Positions 34,391 through 43,107 of a stretch of DNA of 64,000 bases are shown here, piece by piece. Position 1 is the first letter of the stretch, and each line of letters starts with the position of its first letter. Made by a program: the position numbers and the translations under genes. Below the pieces are notes generated by a model. That model saw only the letters and a list, made by a program, of their open reading frames with translations, was not told the DNA's origin and did no database searches. Source of the stretch: JAGWBF01 sp963663025 (GTDB lineage Bacteria; Chloroflexota; Dehalococcoidia; Lucifugimonadales; JAGWBF01); assembly GCA_963663025.1 (NCBI GenBank), contig OY760073.1, positions 372,001 to 436,000 on the forward strand. Direction: 5' to 3'.

Positions 34391-34576
34391 ATGGAGGGAC
34401 TGACTGCTTACTGCTTACCGCTCCGCAGAAGGTGCGAGATCCTGGAACCCAGTTTGGTGACCCTAAAGAATGGTCGAAAGGCGGTACGGGGCAAGGCCAA
34501 AGATGCTCCCCAGTTCACCGTGTTCCGAATCTTGAGCGACTCTGAAGCGAAGCAATTGGAGTCTACGCTCAGCTAA
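34391..34576 (+). CDS. Degenerate DUF5679-like small protein
   Basis: A 61-residue product starting with GGAGG 6 nt upstream. The stretch PSLVTLKNGRKAVRGK matches the core of DUF5679 zinc-ribbon proteins (typically YCVKCR ... VTLKNGRPATQG ... CPVCGTKMFRI). Here the first CxxC has become CLPL, and the second CxxC is replaced by AKDAPQF, so only the leading Cys of the first pair remains. It is probably a diverged paralogue that no longer binds zinc in the usual way, or a gene decaying in place. The family's function is unknown. Confidence 0.55.
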   Translation: MEGLTAYCLPLRRRCEILEPSLVTLKNGRKAVRGKAKDAPQFTVFRILSDSEAKQLESTLS

Positions 34577-35028
34577 CTGAACGGGACTCAGGATCGCGTC
34601 CTTTGCCGCAATGACGACGTGGCCTTGCGACACACCGAGGATCCGCCTGTCTTGGACTGTCCGTTCGCCCTGAGGGAAATCGAAGGGGAACGGGCAGCCG
34701 TAGTCCTTCTTCCTGCCATTGGAGTCCCCCTCACCCCAACCCTCTCCCCCAGGGGCGAGGGGGTAAATATATCCCCCTCCCTTGATGGGAGGGGATTAAG
34801 GGGAGGGTGATACGCCTTCCAGGGCGAGGGAGCCAAATCTTCCCCCTCACCCCAACCTTCTCCCGCCAGCCCATCCCCGTCACTGACTCACCGGCCGTTC
34901 GCCCTGAGGGAAATCGAAGGGGAACGGGCAGTCGTAGTCGTTGATCGTGCCCTTCGAGAGCCTCAGAGCAGCCTCAGGGCGAACGGACCCCTTAGACGAC
35001 CGCCAGGGGCGAGGGGGTTAGGCGTGCG
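34577..35028. repeat. Intergenic repeat cluster
   Basis: About 450 nt made of repeat pieces. There are partial copies of the dispersed element at 34661-34700 and 34892-34986 (CCGTTCGCCCTGAGGGAAAT followed by CGAAGGGGAACGG). At 34730-34810 is a C-rich/G-rich palindromic block (ACCCTCTCCCCCAGGGGCGA and GGAGGGGATTAAGGGGAGGG). No gene is supported in this stretch. Confidence 0.65.
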
Positions 35029-36405
35029 TCAGGGGATGCCGAGCTTGGCTTTGTAGTCCTCGTCTCGGCCTGCCAGGCGCCCCATCGCTATCTGCTCCTC
35101 GAAGGTACCCGGCACGTTGGGCTCTCCCCGCGTGGGCGCGGAAGCGACGGTGCCCTCCTCCACGAGGGTTTCGTACTCCCCGGAGGGTGCGCCCAGGAGC
35201 TGGGTGATGATGTCCTGATTGTCCTGCCCAAAGGCGGGGGCCGGCCCCTGGATGCTCACGTCGCTCCTGGAGAACCGGTAGGGGCGGCCCACAAAGGGCC
35301 GGGTGCCGATGTCCCGCTCCTCGGGGAAGGTTGCCGTCTCCAGGAAGCCCCGAGCCTTGAAGTGGGGGTCCAGGTGGGTGTCCCGGTTGAGGAACACCGG
35401 GCTTGCCGCAATCCCCACCCCCTGCAGCTTCTCCATCAGGGCGTACCGGTCGTGGCCGACGGTCCACTGGGCAATGGCGGTGTCCAGCTCATCGTGGTGC
35501 TCCTGACGGCCCGAAAGCGTGGCGAAGCGTCCATCGGCCAGCAGGTCCGGGCGGCCCATCAGCTTTGCCAGCGCCTCCCACTGCTGATCTGAACCCACGG
35601 ACAGCACCACCCACTGGTCTTGGCCCTTGGCGGGGTAGCAGCCCTGGGGGGCGCGTTGGGGATGGCGGTTGCCGATGCGCTCGCCCAACCTGCCGTTCAC
35701 CATGTAGTCCATGATGTACTCGGAGATGAACATAGCCCCCGACTGGTACATGGCCAAATCCACCCACTGGCCCTTGCCAGTGCGGTTGCGGTACCGCAGG
35801 GCCGCCGATATAGCGAAGATGGCGGACCAGGTGGACAGGAAGTCCACGTAGGAGGCCCCGACCTTGGACGGCGGGCCGCCCACGTACCCGGAGACCCAAC
35901 AGTGCCCGTGGGTGCCCTCCTGGGTGGTGGCCTGGGCCGGGTATTCGGAGTAGGGGCCGTCCCCGTGGCCGTAGCCGGTGTTGGACACCATGATCAGGTC
36001 GGGCTTGATGTCCCGCAGGCTGGCGTAGTCCAAGCCCCAGTTTTTCATGACCCTGGGGGTGTAGTTCTCCATCACAACGTCGGAGATGGCGACCAGCTCC
36101 TGGAATATCTGGCGTGCCTCGGGCTTGGTCAGGTCCAGGGTCAGGGAGCGCTTCCCTCGGTGCAGCAGGTTGTAGGTGGAAGCCCGGTTCCACCAGTCCG
36201 CGCCCACCTCACCGTCGGGGAAGCAGCCAGCGAAGCCCCCGGTCCGGGAAACGTCGGGGCGGCCTGGTCCCTCCACCTTGATTACGTCGGCCCCCAGGTC
36301 GGCCAGCAGGCCGCCGGCGTAGGGCAGGGCGAAGACGTAGGTGGAGTCCAGGACCCGAATGCCTTCCAAGGGCTTAGAGGTGGGAAGTTTGTCAGTGGAG
36401 CCCAA
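35029..36405 (-). CDS. CaiB/BaiF-family CoA transferase
   Basis: A class III CoA transferase of about 458 residues, using the TTG at 36405 just after AGGAAAG. It begins SKPLEGIRVLDSTYVFALPYAGGLLADLGADVIKVEGPGRPDVSR, the family N terminus. The catalytic Asp position is in the region ISEYIMDYMVNGR (about 215-240). Family members move CoA between carboxylic acids such as formyl/oxalyl, carnitine or mesaconate. The gene follows a second CoA transferase by 10 nt, so the two probably form one operon and may act on related or sequential substrates, or form a heterodimer. Confidence 0.88.
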   Translation of the reverse strand: MGSTDKLPTSKPLEGIRVLDSTYVFALPYAGGLLADLGADVIKVEGPGRPDVSRTGGFAGCFPDGEVGADWWNRASTYNLLHRGKRSLTLDLTKPEARQIFQELVAISDVVMENYTPRVMKNWGLDYASLRDIKPDLIMVSNTGYGHGDGPYSEYPAQATTQEGTHGHCWVSGYVGGPPSKVGASYVDFLSTWSAIFAISAALRYRNRTGKGQWVDLAMYQSGAMFISEYIMDYMVNGRLGERIGNRHPQRAPQGCYPAKGQDQWVVLSVGSDQQWEALAKLMGRPDLLADGRFATLSGRQEHHDELDTAIAQWTVGHDRYALMEKLQGVGIAASPVFLNRDTHLDPHFKARGFLETATFPEERDIGTRPFVGRPYRFSRSDVSIQGPAPAFGQDNQDIITQLLGAPSGEYETLVEEGTVASAPTRGEPNVPGTFEEQIAMGRLAGRDEDYKAKLGIP

Positions 36406-36415
36406 CGCTGCTTTC

Positions 36416-37609
36416 CTAAATGGTTCCTGTCTCACGCCACCGAGCCAGCTCATCTTCGGATGTTCCCATCTCGTTGCAGTACACGTCGGTGTTGTGCTGA
36501 CCAAGAGTGGGGGCGCAGTGGCGCAGGCTGTAGGGCGTAAGGCTGAGGTTGAAGAGCACCGCGGGGACCTTCAGCGGGCCCATGACGGGGTGCTCGATGT
36601 CTCTGTAGAAGTCCCTGGACTCGAGCTGGGGGCAGCGGGCCAGCTCCTCGGGGGTCTGCACCAAGCCGAAGAGCATGCGCATCTTCGACGCCTTGGCAAA
36701 GAGGTCCCACTTGCCTTTGTCCTTGATGGCATCCACCAGCAGGGCGTCCAGCTCCTCCCCGTTCTCGTTGCGCAGGGTCTGGTTGCTGAAGCGGTGCTCC
36801 TTGAGTATGGGCTGCTCGTAGAAGTCGGCGATGTCGTCCCAGGTGGCGCCGCCTCCTGCCTGGTTCAGCACCCAGCCGTCGGCGCAGGGCATGGGCTGGC
36901 CGAACTGGGTGCCCAGGGGCTTGCGCCGGGGCTGGATCGCGCCTGTGAAGCTGTACATGGACTGGTTGCCGATCATGGTCGAGCTGACGCACTCGACGGT
37001 GGATACATCGACATGCTGTCCGACGCCCAGGTTGGTCTGCACCAGCAGGGCCACGGCGGTGGCGCCCGCGGCGTTGAGGCCGGCCTCGTACTGCGCCTGG
37101 AACCCGCCATGCTTAAGGGGCTCTCGGTCGGCGGTGCCGCTGATGCTCATGATGGCCCCCATGGCGTAGTCCACGATCTCCTCGCCCTCGTACTGGCTGT
37201 AGGGGCCGTTCTGGCCGAAGTGGGTGACGGATGTCATGACCAGGCCGGGGTTGATGGACTCCAGGTCATCGTACCCCAGGCCGAGGGTGGACAGGTAGCT
37301 TGGCTTGTAGCTCTCGACGACCACGTCGGCGCCTTCAGCCAGCTTCTTGAAGAGAGCAGGGCCTTCAAGGGCCTCCAGGTTCAGGGTGATGCCGCGCTTG
37401 TTCAGGTTGGCGATCAGGAAGAAGAGGCTCTTTTCGGGGTGGGGATCATCCTTGAAGAAGGGGCCCATCCGCCTCAGGTCTGCTCCGGAGGAAGGCTCCA
37501 CCTTGACGACGTCGGCGCCGTAATCCCCCAGGAGCCGGGCGCAGAAGCTGCCGGCGATGTCCTGGCTGATATCCAGCACCTTGACCCCCTCTAAGATGCC
37601 TCCGTCCAT
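36416..37609 (-). CDS. CaiB/BaiF-family CoA transferase
   Basis: A 397-residue class III CoA transferase from the ATG at 37609 (AGGAAGG 5 nt upstream); the reading frame continues to 37657 without family similarity. It opens ILEGVKVLDISQDIAGSFCARLLGDYGADVVKVEPSSGADLRR and carries the VDVSTVECV segment with the conserved acidic residues typical of the family. It is upstream of, and probably co-transcribed with, the second CoA transferase. A pair of paralogues rather than a single gene is the notable point; substrates are unknown. Confidence 0.88.
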   Translation of the reverse strand: MDGGILEGVKVLDISQDIAGSFCARLLGDYGADVVKVEPSSGADLRRMGPFFKDDPHPEKSLFFLIANLNKRGITLNLEALEGPALFKKLAEGADVVVESYKPSYLSTLGLGYDDLESINPGLVMTSVTHFGQNGPYSQYEGEEIVDYAMGAIMSISGTADREPLKHGGFQAQYEAGLNAAGATAVALLVQTNLGVGQHVDVSTVECVSSTMIGNQSMYSFTGAIQPRRKPLGTQFGQPMPCADGWVLNQAGGGATWDDIADFYEQPILKEHRFSNQTLRNENGEELDALLVDAIKDKGKWDLFAKASKMRMLFGLVQTPEELARCPQLESRDFYRDIEHPVMGPLKVPAVLFNLSLTPYSLRHCAPTLGQHNTDVYCNEMGTSEDELARWRETGTI

Positions 37610-37826
37610 GCACCCTTCCTGGACAAAATAGGGCGACCAAGCGGCCGCCGGAAACAAGCGAAGGGGATTTTATAGCAAGCCTACAGGCAAGGCAAACGAT
37701 TTATCTTTACGTCCACAGGGGCAGTTGTTACTATGTTTCAGGCTACACGCCCGCTGCCGGAGGCTGCAATACTCCCCTCTATTTGGGAACCACCGGACCA
37801 GCATCGCTACCAGGGAGGTCAGATAG

Positions 37827-39164
37827 TTGCCCCGCTACCTTGAGCAGCCCGAGATGGGCAAAATCCTCTCCTTATCCAAGAGGAGGGGATTCGTTTTTCA
37901 GAGCAGCGAGATCTACGGGGGGCTGAACGCCACCTGGGACTACGGCCCCCTGGGCGTCGAGCTGAAGCGCAACGTCAAGGACGCTTGGTGGCGCTCCGTG
38001 GTGCACGAGCGGGACGATGTGGTCGGCCTGGATGCGGCTATCCTCATGAACCCCCAGGTGTGGGTCACCAGCGGCCACGTCGAGAGCTTCTCGGACCCCC
38101 TGGTGGAGTGCCGTGAGTGCCACCGGCGCTTCCGGCTGGAGGATTTGCCTGACGGATCGGCCTGCCCCGACTGCGGCGGCCCGCTGACGGACCCCAGGCA
38201 GTTCAACCTGATGTTCAAGACCTTCATGGGCCCCACCGAGGACTCAGCCAACCCGGTGTATCTGCGCCCCGAGACCGCCCAGGGCATATTCGTCAACTTC
38301 GGCAATGTCCTGGTGTCGTCCCGGCGCAAGCTCCCCTTTGGCATCGCCCAGATAGGCAAGGCCTTCAGGAACGAGATCACCCCCGGGAACTTCACCTTCA
38401 GGACCCGGGAGTTCGAGCAGATGGAGATCGAGTACTTCGTCAAGCCGGGCACCGACGATGACTGGCTGGACTCCTGGGTGAAGGAGCGGATGGCTTGGTA
38501 CGTACGCTACGGCATCCGCGAGGAGAACCTGCGCCTGCGTCGCCATGGTGAGGATGAGCTGGCCCACTATGCCCGGGACTGCTACGACATCCAGTACAGG
38601 TTTCCCTGGGGCTGGGGCGAGCTGGAGGGCATCGCCAACCGCACCGACTACGACCTGAAGCACCACGGCGAAGCCAGCGGCGACGACCTGACCTACTTCG
38701 ATGATGCCGAAAAGGAGCGCTACTACCCCTACGTCATCGAGCCGTCGGGGGGCGTGGACAGGGCGGCCCTGGCTTTCCTGCTGGATGCCTACGACGAAGA
38801 GCCCGAGGGCCAGGACACCGACAAGGCAGAGGTGCGGGTTGTCCTGAAGTTTCACAAGGACATCGCCCCCTACAAGGTGGCCCTCCTCCCCCTTAGCCGT
38901 AATGAGAGGCTGGTGCCCACCGCCCGGCGGGTGTTCGAGATGGTGAGGCGCCGTTTCGCCGCCCAGTACGACGACTCCCAGAGCATTGGACGCCGGTACC
39001 GGCGCCAGGATGAGATAGGCACGCCCTACTGCGTCACGGTGGACTTCGACACCCTGGAGGACGAAGCCGTCACTATCCGGGACCGGGACACCATGGAGCA
39101 GGAGCGGGTGCCAATCGAAAGCCTGGTCAGCGCTCTGTCAGACAGGCTGGAAGAAGGCCGATGA
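37827..39164 (+). CDS. glyS: Glycyl-tRNA synthetase
   Basis: A class II, homodimeric-type GlyRS of 445 residues that charges tRNA-Gly. I chose the TTG at 37827 because GGGAGG lies 9 nt upstream; an in-frame ATG at 37854 is a possible alternative. Seen are SSEIYGGLNATWDYGPLGVELKRNVKDAWW, the zinc-like insertion CRECHRRFRLEDLPDGSACPDC, RPETAQGIFVNFGNVL (motif 2 region), and the C-terminal anticodon-binding domain with VALLPLSRNERL. The intergenic region upstream shows no T-box. sbcD follows 20 nt later on the same strand. Confidence 0.96.
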   Translation: MPRYLEQPEMGKILSLSKRRGFVFQSSEIYGGLNATWDYGPLGVELKRNVKDAWWRSVVHERDDVVGLDAAILMNPQVWVTSGHVESFSDPLVECRECHRRFRLEDLPDGSACPDCGGPLTDPRQFNLMFKTFMGPTEDSANPVYLRPETAQGIFVNFGNVLVSSRRKLPFGIAQIGKAFRNEITPGNFTFRTREFEQMEIEYFVKPGTDDDWLDSWVKERMAWYVRYGIREENLRLRRHGEDELAHYARDCYDIQYRFPWGWGELEGIANRTDYDLKHHGEASGDDLTYFDDAEKERYYPYVIEPSGGVDRAALAFLLDAYDEEPEGQDTDKAEVRVVLKFHKDIAPYKVALLPLSRNERLVPTARRVFEMVRRRFAAQYDDSQSIGRRYRRQDEIGTPYCVTVDFDTLEDEAVTIRDRDTMEQERVPIESLVSALSDRLEEGR

Positions 39165-39184
39165 TGGCTGTGGGGTTGTAGCCG

Positions 39185-40471
39185 ATGCGAATACTCCACT
39201 TCTCGGACCTGCACATCGGCGTGGAAAACCACGGCCAGACCGACCCGGATACCGGGCTGTCCACCAGGCTCCTGGACTTTCTCGCTGCCCTGGACGAGGT
39301 GGTGGAGTACGCCCTGAACAACGGCGTAGACCTGGTGCTTCTGGCCGGGGACGCGTACAAGGGCCGCGACCCATCCCAGACCCACCAGCGGGAGCTAGCC
39401 GTCCGGCTGTCCCGGCTGGCCGAAGCCGGTATTTCGACCTTCCTCCTAGTGGGAAACCATGACCTTCCCCACGCTGTGGGCAGGGCTACGTCCGTCGAGA
39501 TCTTCGGCACCCTGCAGGTCCCCAACCTTCACGTGGGCAGCGACCTCCGCACCTACATCGTTCCCACCAAGGCCGGGCCCCTCCAGATCGTGGCATTGCC
39601 ATGGCCCAACCGCAGCAAGCTACTGGCCCGAGAGGAGACCCGGGGGCTTAACATAAGTGAGATCACCCAGGAGATCGAACGGCGCATCACTGAGCACATC
39701 CAGATCGCCGTGGATAACCTGGACCCGGCGGTGCCGGCGGTGTTGTCCGCCCACGTGACCATTAACGGCGCCGTTTCCAGCTCCGAGAAGTCGATGATGG
39801 TGGGACGGGACCACACCCTCTTCCCCAGCGCCGTGCACAAACCGCAGCTTGACTACATCGCCCTTGGCCACATCCATAAACACCAGGTGCTGGCGGATGC
39901 TCCGATGATGGTGTACTCGGGGAGCTTGCAACCTGTGGATTTCAGCGAGGAGGGGGACGTGAAAGGGTTCTGCGTGGTGGACCTGGACTCGACAGCGCAC
40001 CAGGGCAGACGCATGACCAGCTACCAGTTCTTTCCCGTCAAGAGCCGTTCCTTCCTCACCATCGACGTCAAGGTCACCACCGAAGACCTGGACCCCACGA
40101 GGAAGGTGGTCCAGGAGATCATGCGGCGGAACATTGCTGGCGCCATAGTCAGGGTGAGGATATCACTGCCCGCCGAGATGGATGTGCACCTGCGGGATGG
40201 GGAGATCAGGGAGGTGCTGAAGGGCGCACACCACCTGGCCTCCCTGACGAAGGATGTGGAAGGGGAGCGGCGTACCAGGATCTCGGCCGCTGCCGCCGAA
40301 GGACTGACCCCGTTAGATGCGCTGCAGATGTTCCTGAACGATCGTGGGACCGATGAAGAGAGGCAGCAGAAGCTGTTGACCAAGGCCGAGAGTTTGGTGG
40401 CTATGGAGATGGAAGCCTACGGTGAGGGCAGCGCCGATGTGCCTGCGGGGTTCGGCGAACCTGCCGGCTAG
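39185..40471 (+). CDS. sbcD: DNA repair exonuclease, SbcD/Mre11 family
   Basis: A 428-residue metallophosphoesterase of the SbcD/Mre11 group that processes DNA ends and hairpins. The five phosphodiesterase motifs are DLHIG (8-12), LAGDAYKGRD (about 57-66), LVGNHDLPHA (about 90-99), HVTING (about 187-192), and ALGHIHKHQVL (about 221-231). A C-terminal helical segment follows (about 300-410), where SbcC would dock. The ATPase subunit SbcC is not adjacent, unlike in many bacteria. It runs 20 nt behind glyS and ends overlapping by 4 nt the 3' end of the convergent flavoprotein gene. Confidence 0.93.
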   Translation: MRILHFSDLHIGVENHGQTDPDTGLSTRLLDFLAALDEVVEYALNNGVDLVLLAGDAYKGRDPSQTHQRELAVRLSRLAEAGISTFLLVGNHDLPHAVGRATSVEIFGTLQVPNLHVGSDLRTYIVPTKAGPLQIVALPWPNRSKLLAREETRGLNISEITQEIERRITEHIQIAVDNLDPAVPAVLSAHVTINGAVSSSEKSMMVGRDHTLFPSAVHKPQLDYIALGHIHKHQVLADAPMMVYSGSLQPVDFSEEGDVKGFCVVDLDSTAHQGRRMTSYQFFPVKSRSFLTIDVKVTTEDLDPTRKVVQEIMRRNIAGAIVRVRISLPAEMDVHLRDGEIREVLKGAHHLASLTKDVEGERRTRISAAAAEGLTPLDALQMFLNDRGTDEERQQKLLTKAESLVAMEMEAYGEGSADVPAGFGEPAG

Positions 40472-41427
40472 CGTATCTCGTTGATGACCGCCTGGGCCCC
40501 TTCCACCAGCCTCTTGACCACCTCGCCGGCATCCAACAGCTCAGAGGCCATACCTACGCCCGCGCCGCAGTAAGAGATGCCTTCCAGGTTGCCGTCCAGC
40601 ACGGCCGAGCGGGCCTGCATGGGACCCATATCCGCATCCCACTGTCCGGCCACATCTGCGTCGGCGCTGGGAGCGTCCTCTCGGAGACGAAGGGCGGCGT
40701 CGCTCCTGAGCAGCCTCGTGGGACGATGGTATCTGCCAGCAACAACCGTGCCGGTGTCGATGGCGCCCATGAGGGCGGCCTTGTAGGCGCTGTGGGCCGC
40801 GCACTCGGTGGTCACCACGAACCTCGTGCCCATCTGTATCCCCTGGGCTCCCAGGGCGAAGGCTGCAACGAACCCCCGGGAATCCATGATCCCTCCCGAA
40901 GCGACGACGGGAATGGATATGGACTCCACAATCTGGGGGATGAGTACAAGGTTGGGATTCTCGTCGGGGCCGCGCATCCCCCCACCTTCGTACCCCTCGG
41001 CGATGATGATGTCCACGCCCTGAGACTCAGCGCCCCGGGCATGGCGGACCGTCGACACTTGGTGGAGCACCCGCACATCGTTGCTCTTCAGCAACCCCGT
41101 GAAGAGGGCAGGACTGCCCCCGTAGGTGATAGCTATGCGTGCGCCTTCTTCTATGGCGACGTTTACGATCTCCTCTATCCTGGGGTTCCCCAGGTAGAAA
41201 GCCACGCCGAAGGGATTCCCTGTCAGGCGACGCACCAATCGCAGGTTCTGGCGCAGGTTGGCTACGAGGTCGCCGTCGGGAGCCATGACGGCAGTGGGGT
41301 GGATGATGCCCAAGCCCCCGGCGTTGGATACGGCGGCGACAAGCTCAGGATTGGAGATCCACGGCATCCCCGCCTGCAAGATAGGATGGTCTATCGCAAG
41401 GATCTTGCCTACCTGGGAGTCCCGCAT
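40468..41427 (-). CDS. NPD/FabK-like flavoprotein (nitronate monooxygenase family)
   Basis: About 319 residues from ATG 41427, with GGAGGGGGG directly upstream; the frame starts six codons earlier. An FMN-binding TIM barrel: IDHPILQAGMPWISNPELVAAVSNAGGLGII at the N terminus, GVDIIIAEGYEGGGMRG (about 140-156) and SIPVVASGGIMDSRGFVAAFALGAQGIQMGTRF (about 178-210) around the phosphate site. The family includes nitronate monooxygenases and FabK enoyl-ACP reductases, and the exact activity cannot be fixed. No fatty-acid genes are nearby. Confidence 0.88.
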   Translation of the reverse strand: MRDSQVGKILAIDHPILQAGMPWISNPELVAAVSNAGGLGIIHPTAVMAPDGDLVANLRQNLRLVRRLTGNPFGVAFYLGNPRIEEIVNVAIEEGARIAITYGGSPALFTGLLKSNDVRVLHQVSTVRHARGAESQGVDIIIAEGYEGGGMRGPDENPNLVLIPQIVESISIPVVASGGIMDSRGFVAAFALGAQGIQMGTRFVVTTECAAHSAYKAALMGAIDTGTVVAGRYHRPTRLLRSDAALRLREDAPSADADVAGQWDADMGPMQARSAVLDGNLEGISYCGAGVGMASELLDAGEVVKRLVEGAQAVINEIR

Positions 41428-41671
41428 CCCCCCTCCATAGAGCACCAGGTTCCGAGATTGGACAGATTCTAGGAACTAATGCCAGGTGTGTCAACAAGAT
41501 TCAGGCACCGCCGGCACGGATATCTTGCCTATCTGTGGATCTTGGAATCTGGTAGCTGCCGGTCCGTCGCGCACATTCCACCTACCCACGCCTCCCCGGT
41601 AGAATAGTTTGACTAGCGTCCTGTCCCTTCCTAGAATTGCGCGTACCGATGACCGCGCCTCGAACTACCCC

Positions 41672-42157
41672 ATGAGCTTCACCGATGTTCTTCTCCTGGC
41701 TATCAGGTGGCTCCATGCCGTTGCGGCTGTGGCGTGGATTGGAGGCGGAATATTCTATTTCCTGGTCCTCAGGCCCGCCATCAAGGCTTCGGCTGCCGAG
41801 GGCGGGCCCGGCTATGCTGAAGCGGGAAGGCGTTTCCGGCACCTCGTAGGCACCGCCATGGCGGTACTCATTGTCACAGGCGTCGTGCTTACCGTAAGCC
41901 GGCTCACTTCCGAGTACGGGGGCCTTCCCTACATCGTGGTGCTCGCCATCAAGGTCGGTATGGCTCTCTATATGTTCTACCTCGCCAGGTTCCACCTGAG
42001 GCCCGGTAGAATAGATGAGGCCGGTGAGGGGGCAGGATGGCTCCGAAAAGCGTACCGGATAGCTACCGGGGCCACCACAGTGCTGGTGCTGGGGGTAATC
42101 ATATTCCTGCTGGCAGACATCCTGGCTAGCTTGGTGGAGCAGAGCCTGAAGTCCTAG
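41672..42157 (+). CDS. CopD-like / DUF4149-type membrane protein
   Basis: About 161 residues from the ATG at 41672 (MSFTDVLLLAIRWLHAVAAVAWIGGGIFYFLVL), which starts a clear transmembrane segment; the longer TTG frame from 41609 has no ribosome site. Four transmembrane helices are visible, with conserved His in RWLHAVAAVAWIGG and FRHLVGTAMAVLIVTG, the pattern of CopD/YtcJ-like membrane proteins that may handle copper or haem. Function is not established. Trm112 follows on the same strand. Confidence 0.7.
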   Translation: MSFTDVLLLAIRWLHAVAAVAWIGGGIFYFLVLRPAIKASAAEGGPGYAEAGRRFRHLVGTAMAVLIVTGVVLTVSRLTSEYGGLPYIVVLAIKVGMALYMFYLARFHLRPGRIDEAGEGAGWLRKAYRIATGATTVLVLGVIIFLLADILASLVEQSLKS

Positions 42158-42213
42158 CCGCGACAGGACGCCGGAGTTGGGCTTGGTTCGGGACGTCGTC
42201 ATAGGAAGGATGC

Positions 42214-42408
42214 ATGCGCAAAGAGTTGACGGAAATCCTGGCATGTCCCCTTTGCAAGGGGGCTCTGGAGCTGCGGGTGGATGAGGAGGAAGGGGAGGAG
42301 GTTCTTAAAGGGTCTCTGCATTGCAGAAGCTGCCCGGAGGAGTATCCCATAGAAGACTCGGTCCCAAACCTTCTGCCTCCGGGAATGCGGTCGGAGAAGG
42401 CTGAATGA
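42214..42408 (+). CDS. Trm112-family zinc protein
   Basis: A 64-residue Trm112/YcaR protein. Its two zinc-knuckle pairs are ACPLCKG and HCRSCPEEYP, and IEDSVPNLLPPG closes the small domain. In yeast and archaea Trm112 stabilises several methyltransferases that modify tRNA, rRNA and release factor; in bacteria YcaR-like proteins are less studied. GGAAGG stands upstream of the ATG. No methyltransferase gene is adjacent. Confidence 0.88.
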   Translation: MRKELTEILACPLCKGALELRVDEEEGEEVLKGSLHCRSCPEEYPIEDSVPNLLPPGMRSEKAE

Positions 42409-42577
42409 AGCTCACCAAAAATCTGTATGGAGAGCTACATTTCAGACCTTGACATAGGCAAAAGGTTCCCACTATGATTGTCGTTGACCTTGCGCCTAGC
42501 AATGCTATGTGGCAAGCTTTAGAAACAAAAGTCAGTGCTGTTGGCACCAGTGTGATGATGTGGACTAAGGAGGTCTG

Positions 42578-43000
42578 ATGAAACTCTTTCTCCGGAGCAA
42601 GCTGGCGGCGTTAGTTCTTGTAGTTAGCTTAGTTTCAGTCATAACAGGCGTTGCGCTGGCGTCAAGCAGCTCTTCCCCCTCCAACCAGATGCTTACGAGT
42701 TCGGTGATTTCGATCACCCCGCTGCCCCTTGAGGTCCCTGAAGGCGGCAGGCTCGATGTACTAGGGGCAGGCTTCACTCCCCTGGAACTCGTCCTTATAG
42801 AGATCTACATGGGCGAGGATGAGACGGTTGTCATAGATGGTGGCAGGGCCAACTTCGCAGGCGCCTTCCGTGCCAGCATATCGGAACTGCCTTCCAGCGT
42901 CGGAGCAGGACTCTACACGATTAAGGCCAGGACAGTGGGTTCGACCCATGCGGCGAGCGCGCCACTAGAGGTCTGTGTAAGCTCCGACGGCAAGTGCTAG
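42578..43000 (+). CDS. Secreted small protein with Ig-like fold, unknown
   Basis: A 140-residue protein with a Sec signal peptide ending near VALASSS (about 30) and AAGGAGG 5 nt upstream of the ATG. The mature part looks like a single beta-sandwich: ISITPLPLEVPEGGRLDVLG, FTPLELVLIEIYMGE and SSVGAGLYTIKARTVGST, recalling IPT/TIG or similar Ig-like modules. It ends in two Cys (CVSSDGKC). It is probably a periplasmic or surface protein of unknown role. Confidence 0.65.
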   Translation: MKLFLRSKLAALVLVVSLVSVITGVALASSSSSPSNQMLTSSVISITPLPLEVPEGGRLDVLGAGFTPLELVLIEIYMGEDETVVIDGGRANFAGAFRASISELPSSVGAGLYTIKARTVGSTHAASAPLEVCVSSDGKC

Positions 43001-43054
43001 CTCTCCCCAGGGGCATGCACCCGGCGAACTCCTGATCTAGTTGACTCCCAAAAG

Positions 43055-43090
43055 AAAGAGCTAGGCTGCGAATGCAAACCTAGCTCTTTT
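43055..43090. terminator. Bidirectional intrinsic terminator
   Basis: AAAGAGCTAGG and CCTAGCTCTTT form an 11-bp stem with T-runs outside on both strands. It lies between two convergent genes (stops at 43000 and 43108) and fits both. Confidence 0.85.
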
Positions 43091-43107
43091 GCCGCTTCTG
43101 CGTCCCG

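Noticed and set aside
34661..34986. Possible CRISPR-like array because of repeated words.
   Set aside because: Repeat pieces differ in length and orientation, with no regular spacers and no cas genes.
37610..37826. T-box riboswitch upstream of glycyl-tRNA synthetase.
   Set aside because: I found no T-box consensus or antiterminator-like stems in the 217 nt.
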